From Pseudomonas sessilinigenes (lineage in GTDB: Bacteria > Pseudomonadota > Gammaproteobacteria > Pseudomonadales > Pseudomonadaceae): a stretch of 64,000 bases of DNA. Below, one piece after another: positions 27,615-35,480 of the stretch (its first letter is position 1; every line of letters begins with the position of its first letter). The position numbers and the translations under genes are program-made. Below the pieces are notes generated by a model. That model saw only the letters and a list, made by a program, of their open reading frames with translations, was not told the origin of the DNA and did no database searches. The stretch spans positions 4,154,001-4,218,000 of the forward strand of contig NZ_CP027706.1 in the NCBI RefSeq assembly GCF_003850565.1. The letters run 5' to 3'.

Positions 27615-28145
27615 ATGGCCAAGATCGCCCCGCAACTGCCCATCGAAGTCGACAGCGAGACCGGCGTCTGGACGTCCGATGCCCTGCCGATGCTGTACGT
27701 GCCGCGGCATTTCTTCGTCAACAACCACATGGGCATCGAGGAAGTGCTGGGCGCCGACGCCTATGCCGAGATCCTCTACAAGGCCGGCTACAAGTCCGCC
27801 TGGCACTGGTGCGAGAAAGAAGCCCAATGCCATGGCCTGGAAGGCGTGGCGGTGTTCGAGCACTACATGAAGCGCCTCTCCCAGCGCGGCTGGGGCCTGT
27901 TCAAGATCCAGGACATCGACCTCGACCAGGGCACCGCCAGCGTCAAGCTCGAGCACTCGGCCTTCGTCTACGTCTACGGCAAGTGCGGGCGCAAGGTGGA
28001 CTACATGTTCACCGGCTGGTTCGCCGGCGCCATGGACCAGATCCTGGCGGCCCGTGGCAGCAAGATCCGCACCGTGGCAGAGCAGGTCTACGGTGGTTCC
28101 GAAGAAGGGCACGACGACGGCCTGTTCGTCGTCAAAGCGTTGTAA
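27615..28145 (+). CDS. V4R-type (DUF5943) protein of the dgc operon
   Basis: This 176-residue soluble protein resembles 4-vinyl-reductase (V4R) ligand-binding proteins: EEVLGADAYAEILYKAGYKSAWHWCEKEAQ, then AFVYVYGKCGRKVDYMFTGWFAGAM. It sits between the dipeptidase-like gene and dgcA, as in P. aeruginosa. GGAG precedes the ATG by ten bases. The role is unknown; small-molecule binding in dimethylglycine breakdown is a guess. Confidence 0.85.
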   Translation: MAKIAPQLPIEVDSETGVWTSDALPMLYVPRHFFVNNHMGIEEVLGADAYAEILYKAGYKSAWHWCEKEAQCHGLEGVAVFEHYMKRLSQRGWGLFKIQDIDLDQGTASVKLEHSAFVYVYGKCGRKVDYMFTGWFAGAMDQILAARGSKIRTVAEQVYGGSEEGHDDGLFVVKAL

Positions 28146-28160
28146 GCGGAGTTCAAGACA

Positions 28161-30221
28161 ATGGCTTTCGAAGCGATGTTCCAGCCGATCCAGATCGGCA
28201 AACTGACCATCCGCAACCGCGTGCTCAGTACCGCCCACGCCGAGGTCTACGCCACCGACGGCGGCATGACCACCGAGCGCTACGTGAAGTACTACGAGGA
28301 AAAGGCCAAGGGCGGCATCGGCCTGGCGATTTGCGGCGGCTCCTCGGTGGTGGCCATCGACAGTCCCCAGGAATGGTGGAGCTCGGTGAACCTGTCCACC
28401 GACCGCATCATCCCGCACTTCCAGAACCTCTCCGACGCCATGCACAAGCACGGCGCCAAGATCATGATCCAGATTACCCACATGGGCCGGCGCTCGCGCT
28501 GGGATGGCTTCAACTGGCCGACCCTGATGTCGCCGTCCGGGGTCCGTGAGCCGGTGCACCGCGCCACCTGCAAGACCATCGAGGTGGAAGAAATCTGGCG
28601 GGTGATCGGCAACTACGCCCAAGCCGCCCGTCGCGCCAAGGAAGGTGGCCTGGACGGCGTGGAGCTGTCGGCGGTGCACCAGCACATGATCGACCAGTTC
28701 TGGAGCCCGCGGGTCAACAAGCGGACCGACGAATGGGGCGGCACCTTCGAGAAGCGCATGCGCTTCGGCCTGGAGGTGCTCAAGGCGGTGCGCGCCGAGG
28801 TCGGCGACGATTTCTGCGTCGGCATGCGCATCTGCGGCGACGAATTCCATCCCGATGGCCTGTCCCACGAGGACATGAAGCAGATCGCCAAGTACTACGA
28901 CGACACCGGCATGCTCGACTTCCTCGGCGTGGTCGGTTCCGGTTGCGACACCCACAACACCCTGGCCAACGTCATCCCCAACATGAGCTTCCCGCCGGAG
29001 CCGTTCCTGCACCTGGCGGCAGGCATCAAGGAAGTGGTCAAGGTCCCGGTGCTGCACGCACAGAACATCAAGGACCCGAACCAGGCCACGCGCATCCTCG
29101 AGGGCGGCTACGTCGACATGGTCGGCATGACCCGCGCGCACATGGCCGACCCGCACCTGATCGCCAAGATCAAGATGGGCCAGATCGACCAGATCAAGCA
29201 GTGCGTCGGTGCCAACTACTGCATCGACCGCCAGTACCAGGGCCTGGACGTGCTGTGCATCCAGAACGCCGCCACTTCCCGTGAATACATGGGCGTGCCG
29301 CACATCATCGAGAAGACCACCGGCGCCAAGCGCAAGGTGGTGGTAGTCGGCGCCGGTCCTGCGGGCATGGAGGCTGCCCGGGTGGCGGCCGAGCGCGGCC
29401 ACGATGTGACCCTGTTCGAGAAGAAAGAGGCGATCGGCGGACAGATCACCACCGCCTCCAAGGCTCCGCAGCGCGACCAGATCGCCGGCATCACCCGCTG
29501 GTACCAACTGGAGCTGGCGCGGCTGAAGGTCGACCTGCGCCTGGGCACCGCGGCGGACGCGGCGACCATCCTCGACCTGCGTCCCGACGTGGTGGTGCTG
29601 GCGGTGGGCGGCCATCCGTTCATCGAGCAGAACGAACACTGGGGCGCCGCCGAAGGGTTGGTGGTCAGCAGCTGGGACATCCTCGATGGCCGGGTCGCCC
29701 CGGGCAAGAACGTGCTGGTGTACGACACCATCTGCGAATTCACCGGGATGTCGGTCGCCGACTACCTGGCCGACAAGGGCTCGCAGGTGGAGATCGTCAC
29801 CGATGACATCAAGCCCGGCATCGCCATCGGCGGCACCTCGTTCCCCACCTACTACCGCAGCCTGTACCCCAAGGAAGTGATCATGACCGGGGACCTGACC
29901 CTGGAGAAGGTCTACCGCGAGGGCGACAAGCTGGTGGCGGTACTGGAGAACGAATACACCGGCGCCCGCGAGGAGCGGGTGGTGGACCAGGTGGTGGTGG
30001 AGAACGGCGTGCGTCCCGACGAGGCGCTGTACTACGGGCTCAAGGACGGCTCGCGCAACAAGGGCCAGATCGACGTCGAGGCGCTGTTCGCGATCAAGCC
30101 GCAGCCTTGCCTGGGCGAAGCGGGCGACGGCTACCTGCTGTTCCGCATCGGCGATTGCGTGTCCCAGCGCAACACCCATGCCGCGATCTACGACGCCCTG
30201 CGCCTGTGCAAGGACTTTTGA
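28161..30221 (+). CDS. dgcA: dimethylglycine demethylase subunit DgcA
   Basis: DgcA is a 686-residue flavoprotein of the 2,4-dienoyl-CoA reductase / trimethylamine dehydrogenase type. An N-terminal FMN TIM barrel spans about residues 1-345 (FQPIQIGKLTIRNRV), with active-site-like HMGRRSRWDG. A Cys-containing linker (CVGANYC, then a Cys twelve residues on) follows. The C-terminal part has a dinucleotide site (VVVVGAGPAGMEAARVAAERGH). The linker has fewer Cys than the canonical 4Fe-4S pattern. With DgcB it oxidises dimethylglycine to sarcosine; electrons should pass to the ETF genes downstream. Confidence 0.94.
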   Translation: MAFEAMFQPIQIGKLTIRNRVLSTAHAEVYATDGGMTTERYVKYYEEKAKGGIGLAICGGSSVVAIDSPQEWWSSVNLSTDRIIPHFQNLSDAMHKHGAKIMIQITHMGRRSRWDGFNWPTLMSPSGVREPVHRATCKTIEVEEIWRVIGNYAQAARRAKEGGLDGVELSAVHQHMIDQFWSPRVNKRTDEWGGTFEKRMRFGLEVLKAVRAEVGDDFCVGMRICGDEFHPDGLSHEDMKQIAKYYDDTGMLDFLGVVGSGCDTHNTLANVIPNMSFPPEPFLHLAAGIKEVVKVPVLHAQNIKDPNQATRILEGGYVDMVGMTRAHMADPHLIAKIKMGQIDQIKQCVGANYCIDRQYQGLDVLCIQNAATSREYMGVPHIIEKTTGAKRKVVVVGAGPAGMEAARVAAERGHDVTLFEKKEAIGGQITTASKAPQRDQIAGITRWYQLELARLKVDLRLGTAADAATILDLRPDVVVLAVGGHPFIEQNEHWGAAEGLVVSSWDILDGRVAPGKNVLVYDTICEFTGMSVADYLADKGSQVEIVTDDIKPGIAIGGTSFPTYYRSLYPKEVIMTGDLTLEKVYREGDKLVAVLENEYTGAREERVVDQVVVENGVRPDEALYYGLKDGSRNKGQIDVEALFAIKPQPCLGEAGDGYLLFRIGDCVSQRNTHAAIYDALRLCKDF

Positions 30222-30229
30222 CGGCAGCG

Positions 30230-30412
30230 ACAAGTTTCAAGCTGCAAGCGGCAAGTTGAAGCAGGTGTTCGGCAGTGCTTTTGCTTGTCGCTTGCCCCTG
30301 GCGTTCTGTAAGGACTTTTAGCCGCCGTTGCAGGTTTTGAGCGGCCAGTGAGAGCGAATGCTCAGCCTTGTTTTTTCTTGCCGCTTGAAGCTAGCCGCTT
30401 GCAGCTGACCTT
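30230..30412. repeat. AAGCTGCAAGC-type repeat region between dgcA and dgcB
   Basis: CAAGCTGCAAGCGGCAAG at the left and CTTGCCGCTTGAAG plus GCCGCTTGCAGCTG at the right form a large imperfect inverted repeat in the 203-bp spacer. The word TGTAAGGACTTTTAG near 30308 echoes the last codons of dgcA. Confidence 0.55.
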
Positions 30413-30424
30413 AAGGTGACTGTG

Positions 30425-32398
30425 ATGTTGAATACCCTTCTTCCCATCCTGCTGTTCGCTGCCCTGGGCCTGGCGGTCCTCGGCGCGTTGCGGCGCGCGG
30501 CCATGTGGCGCCGGGGGCGAGCCTCCAAGGTCGACCTGGTCGGCGGCCTGCTGGCCATGCCCCGGCGCTACATGGTGGACCTGCACCATGTGGTGGCCCG
30601 CGACAAGTACATCGCCAACACCCACGTGGCCACCGCCGGTGGTGCGGTGGCTTCCATCGTCCTGGCGCTGCTGGTGCACGGCTTCGGCCTGCACAACCGC
30701 GTGCTGGCCTATGCCTTGCTGTTGATGTCGGCGCTGATGTTCGTGGGGGCGATCTTCGTCTACCGGCGCCGGCGCAATCCGCCGTCGCGCTTGTCCAAGG
30801 GCCCGTGGATGCGCCTGCCCAAGAGCCTGCTGGCGTTTTCCGCGAGCTTCTTCCTGGTGACCCTGCCGGTGGCCGGGATCCTCCCGGAGCAGTTCGGTGG
30901 CTGGCTGCTGGCGGCGATCCTCGCGCTGGGCGTGCTCTGGGGCGTGTCGGAGCTGTTCCTCGGCATGACCTGGGGCGGACCGATGAAACACGCCTTCGCC
31001 GGTGCCCTGCACCTGGCCTGGCACCGCCGCGCCGAACGCTTCGGCGGCGGCCGCTCCACCGGCCTCAAGCCGCTGGACCTGGAAGACCCCAGCGCGCCCC
31101 TGGGCGTGGAAAAACCCGTGGACTTCACCTGGAACCAACTGCTGGGCTTCGATGCCTGCGTGCAGTGCGGCAAGTGCGAGGCGGCTTGCCCGGCCTTCGC
31201 CGCCGGCCAGCCGCTGAACCCCAAGAAGCTGATCCAGGACATGGTCGTCGGCCTGGCCGGTGGCAGCGATGCCCACTTCGCCGGCAGCCCCTATCCGTCC
31301 CTCGACGGTCGCGGCCAGCCGCTGGGCGAACACCACGGCGGCCCGCACCTGCCGATCGTCGCGCTGCAGGGCAAGGCCCTGGTGGATGCCGAGACTCTGT
31401 GGTCGTGCACCACCTGCCGGGCCTGCGTCGAGGAATGCCCGATGATGATCGAGCACGTCGATGCCATCGTCGACATGCGCCGCCACCTGACCCTGGAAAA
31501 AGGCGCCACGCCGAACAAGGGCGCCGAGGTGCTGGAGAACCTGATCGCCACCGACAACCCGGGCGGTTTCAACCCCGGGGGGCGGATGAACTGGGCGGCC
31601 GACCTCAACCTCAAGCTGCTGCCTGAAGTGAAGAGCACCGAGGTGCTGTTCTGGGTCGGCGACGGCGCCTTCGACATGCGCAACCAGCGTACCCTGCGGG
31701 CCTTCGTCAAGGTGCTGAAGGCCGCGGGCGTGGATTTCGCCGTGCTGGGCCTGGAAGAACGCGACAGTGGCGACGTGGCCCGGCGCCTGGGTGACGAGGC
31801 GACCTTCCAGCAACTGGCCCGGCGCAATATCCAGACCCTGGCCAAGTACCAGTTCCAGCGCATCGTCACCTGCGATCCCCACAGCTTCCATGTGCTGAAA
31901 AACGAATACGGCGCCCTGGGCGGTGACTACCAGGTGCAGCACCACAGCACCTACATCGCCGAGCTGATCGCCGCCGGCCAACTCGATCTTGGCCGGCACA
32001 AGGGTGGCAGCGTGACCTATCACGACCCCTGCTACCTGGGCCGCTACAACGGTGAGTACGAAGCCCCGCGCCAGGTGCTGCGCGCCCTGGGGATCGAGGT
32101 CAAGGAAATGCAGCGCGCAGGGTTCCGCTCCCGCTGCTGTGGCGGTGGCGGTGGTGCGCCGATCACCGACATTCCCGGCAAGCAGCGGATTCCCGACATG
32201 CGCATGGAAGACATCCGCGAGACCGGCGCCGAGCTGGTGGCGGTGGGTTGTCCGCAATGCACGGCAATGCTCGAAGGGGTGGTGGAGCCCCGACCGATGA
32301 TCAAGGACATCGCCGAACTGGTGGCCGAGGCCCTGTTGGAAAGCGCGGCCCCGAGCAAGGCGCCAGTGGTGAAAGCCGAACCTGCGGAGGTGCACTGA
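30425..32398 (+). CDS. dgcB: dimethylglycine demethylase subunit DgcB (membrane Fe-S protein)
   Basis: DgcB has 657 residues. Membrane segments lie in the N-terminal 190 residues. Two 4Fe-4S motifs follow near residues 243 (CVQCGKCEAACP) and 328 (CTTCRACVEECP). The C-terminal CCG-type domains (YHDPCYLGRYNGEY, CCGGGGGAP) are like those of heterodisulfide reductase HdrD / glycolate oxidase GlcF. It anchors DgcA and relays electrons. The start at 30425 has AAGGTGA six bases before it. Its stop overlaps the ETF alpha start (TGATG). Confidence 0.93.
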   Translation: MLNTLLPILLFAALGLAVLGALRRAAMWRRGRASKVDLVGGLLAMPRRYMVDLHHVVARDKYIANTHVATAGGAVASIVLALLVHGFGLHNRVLAYALLLMSALMFVGAIFVYRRRRNPPSRLSKGPWMRLPKSLLAFSASFFLVTLPVAGILPEQFGGWLLAAILALGVLWGVSELFLGMTWGGPMKHAFAGALHLAWHRRAERFGGGRSTGLKPLDLEDPSAPLGVEKPVDFTWNQLLGFDACVQCGKCEAACPAFAAGQPLNPKKLIQDMVVGLAGGSDAHFAGSPYPSLDGRGQPLGEHHGGPHLPIVALQGKALVDAETLWSCTTCRACVEECPMMIEHVDAIVDMRRHLTLEKGATPNKGAEVLENLIATDNPGGFNPGGRMNWAADLNLKLLPEVKSTEVLFWVGDGAFDMRNQRTLRAFVKVLKAAGVDFAVLGLEERDSGDVARRLGDEATFQQLARRNIQTLAKYQFQRIVTCDPHSFHVLKNEYGALGGDYQVQHHSTYIAELIAAGQLDLGRHKGGSVTYHDPCYLGRYNGEYEAPRQVLRALGIEVKEMQRAGFRSRCCGGGGGAPITDIPGKQRIPDMRMEDIRETGAELVAVGCPQCTAMLEGVVEPRPMIKDIAELVAEALLESAAPSKAPVVKAEPAEVH

Positions 32399-33621
32399 TG
32401 AGCGAGATTATCCGCCGCGATCCCCGCGCCGAATGGATCGCCCGCAACCGCCTGCACCCGCTGCATGCGGCCATGCAACCGGCGCAGCACAGCTGGATGG
32501 GCCCCAATGGCCTGGTGCGCAAGAACCCCCACGGCATGGGCTTTGTCGGTCCCAACGGGCTCAAGCGCATCGATCGCAGCGGCGCCCAGCAAGGTGGCAG
32601 CAGCCACAAGCGCACGGCGGCGGTCGAGGTGCAATTGCCGCTGCACCAGCTGGCGCAGCCAACGTTCTACATCAACGTGGTGCCGGACATGGTCGGTGGT
32701 CGCCTGAGCAGCCACGACCGCGACTTGCTGGGCCTGGCCCGGCAACTGGCCGGCCAGGACGGCGCGGTGCTGGCGGTGGTGTTCGGCGAGCACAAGGAAT
32801 CGAATTTCGCCACGGCGGGGGTCGACCGTCTGCTGGTGCTGCCGGGCAGCGAGTTCGACGGTTATGCACCGGAGCAGCGGGTCCAGGGCCTGCGGGCTGT
32901 GGATAACCAGTTCAGCCCGCGCCATTGGCTGCTGCCCGACAGCCGCAGCGGCGGTGGCGAATTGGGTCGGCGCTTTGCCGCGGCCCTGGGCGAACGCCCG
33001 GCGACCCGGGTCTGGCAGGTCAAGGAAGGGCAATGCATCGGCCGCGCCGGTGCGGGCCTGGAGGATCTGGCACGGCCTCTGCCACGGCTGATCCTGGCGG
33101 CGGCCGAATGTGCCGAGCCGGTCAGCGAAACCCGCCACGAAGCCTTGCCGGTGGAGTTATCCACAAGCGTGGCCCGCAGCCTGGCACGAATCGAGGATCT
33201 GGGCGCGGTGGCGGTGGACCCGGCGGCGATTCCCATGGCCGAGGCCGAGTTCATCCTGTCCGGGGGCAACGGGGTCAAGGACTGGGCGCTGTTCCATCGC
33301 GCGGCCCAGGCCCTGGGGGCCACCGAGGGCGCCTCGCGGGTGGCGGTGGACGACGGCTTCATGCCCCGCGACCGCCAGGTGGGCGCCACCGGCACCTGGG
33401 TGACCGCGCGGGTCTACGTGGCGGTGGGGATCTCCGGAGCGATCCAGCACCTGCAGGGCATCGGTGCCTGCGACAAGGTGGTGGCGATCAACATGGACCC
33501 GGGCTGCGACATGATCAAGCGCGCCGACCTGGCGGTGATCGGCGACAGCGCCGCGATCCTCGAGGCGCTGATCGCCGCCGTCGAAGCCTACCGCAGCGCC
33601 GCCAAGCGCGATGCAGCTTGA
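32398..33621 (+). CDS. etfA: electron transfer flavoprotein alpha subunit (dgc-linked)
   Basis: This 407-residue protein has an ETF alpha FAD domain at the C-terminus (about residues 270-390: LSGGNGVKDWALFHRAAQALGA, VAVDDGFMPRDRQVGATG, VGISGAIQHLQGI, INMDPGCDMIKRADLAVIGD). An N-terminal extension of about 80 residues carries two similar words, GPNGLVRKNPHG and GPNGLKRIDRSG, and is not typical of housekeeping EtfA. It is coupled to dgcB by a one-base overlap. It should take electrons from DgcAB to ETF-quinone oxidoreductase. Two perfect DnaA boxes lie inside the gene. Confidence 0.9.
   Translation: MSEIIRRDPRAEWIARNRLHPLHAAMQPAQHSWMGPNGLVRKNPHGMGFVGPNGLKRIDRSGAQQGGSSHKRTAAVEVQLPLHQLAQPTFYINVVPDMVGGRLSSHDRDLLGLARQLAGQDGAVLAVVFGEHKESNFATAGVDRLLVLPGSEFDGYAPEQRVQGLRAVDNQFSPRHWLLPDSRSGGGELGRRFAAALGERPATRVWQVKEGQCIGRAGAGLEDLARPLPRLILAAAECAEPVSETRHEALPVELSTSVARSLARIEDLGAVAVDPAAIPMAEAEFILSGGNGVKDWALFHRAAQALGATEGASRVAVDDGFMPRDRQVGATGTWVTARVYVAVGISGAIQHLQGIGACDKVVAINMDPGCDMIKRADLAVIGDSAAILEALIAAVEAYRSAAKRDAA
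32898..32906 (-). promoter_or_regulatory. DnaA box in the ETF alpha gene
   Basis: TGTGGATAA is a perfect consensus box (TTATCCACA on the minus strand), here spelling part of the codons for AVDN. It is the first of eight within 2.3 kb. Confidence 0.55.
33157..33165 (+). promoter_or_regulatory. DnaA box in the ETF alpha gene
   Basis: TTATCCACA is a perfect consensus box within the codons for ELST. Confidence 0.55.
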
Positions 33622-33631
33622 GGGAGCACTC

Positions 33632-34402
33632 ATGAACAGTCATGTAATCAGCCTGGTCTCCATCGGCGCGCATCCGACCTCCGGTCGGCCACGGCGTGCC
33701 GAACAGGACGCCCGGGCCGTGGAACTGGGCCTGCAACTGGCCGGTGGACAACTGCAGGTGCTGCACGCCGGCGATGCCGCCGAGCCGGCCCTGCGCGCCT
33801 ACCTGGGCATGGGCCTGGAGCAACTGCATGTGCTGGAGCAGCCAGCCGGCGCCGATGCCTTGCCAGCCTTGGCCCAGTACCTGCGCCATGCCGGGGCCCA
33901 GGTGGTGTTGACCGGCAGCCAGGCGGAAACCGGCGAAGGCTCGGGCATGCTGCCGTTCCTGCTGGCCGAGAACCTGGGTTGGCCGCTGGTGGTGGGGCTG
34001 GCCGAGGTGGAATCCCTGGAAGATGGCGTGGCCCATGTGCTGCAAGCCTTGCCCCGGGGCCAGCGGCGCCGGCTCAAGATGCGCCTGCCGTTCCTGGCCA
34101 CTGTGGATAACGCTGCGCCCAAGCCCCGCCAGAGTGCCTATGGCCCGGCCCGGCGCGGGATGTTGCGCGCCGACCAGGTCATGGTGGTGGAGGACGAGCT
34201 GTTCACCGGCGCCAGCCTGCAGCCGGCCAGGCCACGGCCCAAGCGCTTGAAGGTGATCAAGGCCAAGAGCGGCGCCGACCGCATGAAGGCCGCCACCGCC
34301 AAGGCCAGCGGCGGCACCGGCCAGGTGCTCAAGGACGTCAGCGCGCAAGCCGGGGCCGAGGCCATCTTCAAGTTGTTGGTGGAGGAGGGGGTGCTCCGCT
34401 AG
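33632..34402 (+). CDS. etfB: electron transfer flavoprotein beta subunit (dgc-linked)
   Basis: This is a 256-residue ETF beta subunit. The N-terminal fold (VISLVSIGAHPTSGRPRRAEQDARAVELGLQLAG) and the recognition-loop region (GSQAETGEGSGMLPFLLAENLGWPLV) are recognisable. The C-terminus carries a Lys/Arg-rich stretch (PRPKRLKVIKAKSGADRMKAATAK). GAGGGAG precedes the ATG at 33632. It pairs with the ETF alpha gene ten bases upstream and closes the dgc operon. One DnaA box lies inside it. Confidence 0.9.
   Translation: MNSHVISLVSIGAHPTSGRPRRAEQDARAVELGLQLAGGQLQVLHAGDAAEPALRAYLGMGLEQLHVLEQPAGADALPALAQYLRHAGAQVVLTGSQAETGEGSGMLPFLLAENLGWPLVVGLAEVESLEDGVAHVLQALPRGQRRRLKMRLPFLATVDNAAPKPRQSAYGPARRGMLRADQVMVVEDELFTGASLQPARPRPKRLKVIKAKSGADRMKAATAKASGGTGQVLKDVSAQAGAEAIFKLLVEEGVLR
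34102..34110 (-). promoter_or_regulatory. DnaA box in the ETF beta gene
   Basis: TGTGGATAA is a perfect consensus box in the codons for TVDN, 410 bp before the first intergenic box. Confidence 0.55.
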
Positions 34403-35480
34403 AGCCGCCCCCGTCGTACTAGTGCTATCGCGAGCAATCGAGCGTCGACCGACTGCTCCTGCGGGAGCCTGGCTTGCAGTCCTGTTTGCACGGTTACTCA
34501 CAATCCCTGTGCGCGGCTCTGTGGATAAGATGTTCGCGCCTTGCTCCAACCCATGCAGAACAAGGCCTGTAGCCATCTGTACGAAATTTGATCAGGCTAA
34601 CTTGTGGTTTTTCCTGGCTTTTTTCCGCGGTGTCGAACTCCTCAAGGGGGCAGTTGTGCACAGCAGTTGCCCCCAAAGTCTGTTGGCGCTTTTGTGGATA
34701 AGATGTTCGCTCAGGGCTGTAGCCCTTGCAGGACAAGGCTTGGCGCGATCTGATCAAAAAACACCCAAATCTTGCTTCTGGCGCTGTCCGGGCGCTTGCA
34801 AGGCGGAATTTTCCTGGCCTGGAGGGCTTTTCCACAGAAACCGCGGGTAGCGGCTGCAGTTGCCCCCAAAGTCTGTTGGCCGATCTGTGGATAAGGTGTT
34901 CGCCTCGCGCTGTAGGCCATGTGTAGCAAGGCTTGCAGGGTTTTGTTCAATAATTGATCAAGCGCGCGTCAAACGGCTGTTTTTGCCTAACCCGCGGATT
35001 TTCCTGGGAATCCCCGGGGTAATATCCCCATCCCCAGTGCACTTGCCCACAATTGCTGTGGGCCAAGATGTGGATAAGTTGTTCGCCAACCGCTACAGGC
35101 CTTGTAATTCATAGCGTGTACGGCAATAGATCAAATTTCATACAGTTCTAATGTCCGCCTTGACAGTGGTAAGCGGCCTGACTTGACTGATTCCACTGGG
35201 ACCGGTTCGTCACTTATCCACATCCGGTCCAGGGAGCGCAGGCAATGGATTGTCGTTCATCACAGGCTTCCAGCCGCGGGACCTTCCCCCGGCGCACCCG
35301 CCGCCGTGCCGCCAACCAGCGCGCACGCCTATAGCCCCAGCGGCTGTTCGATCCCGACCCTGATTTCCACGGTTTGCGTTTCTGGCGCAGCGGCCGGCCC
35401 GTGCGGCTGCCTGCGTGATCGGCTTCACCTGAAGGAAGCGGCCATGAGAGTCGCCCCATCTGCCTGAGAGGAACCCCGCC
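34403..35480. other. 1.08-kb non-coding region with modular DnaA-box repeats
   Basis: No convincing gene is found. Four modules of about 173-193 bp each contain TGTGGATAA followed by a TGTTCGC word, then in three of the four a GCTGTAG/GCTACAG-like word, and GATCA 50-75 bp after the box. The word CAGTTGCCCCCAAAGTCTGT is repeated exactly before boxes 2 and 3. AT-rich stretches (TTTTTCCTGG, ATTTTCCTGG, GATTTTCCTGG) recur between modules. The right end (35223-35480) holds only the upstream region and ribosome site of the GMC gene. No origin-binding protein gene is adjacent. Confidence 0.75.
34520..35222. promoter_or_regulatory. cluster of five perfect DnaA boxes
   Basis: TGTGGATAA occurs at 34520, 34693, 34886 and 35069, and TTATCCACA at 35214-35222. 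A one-mismatch box TTTTCCACA is at 34828. A 7-bp hairpin GCCCACA/TGTGGGC lies at 35045-35063. The first four boxes share orientation and regular spacing. In E. coli such clusters away from oriC (datA, DARS) control DnaA availability. Confidence 0.7.

Noticed and set aside
34730..34935. Short open frames within the DnaA-box region
   Set aside because: They arise from the repeated modules, on both strands, with no ribosome sites and no protein-like composition.
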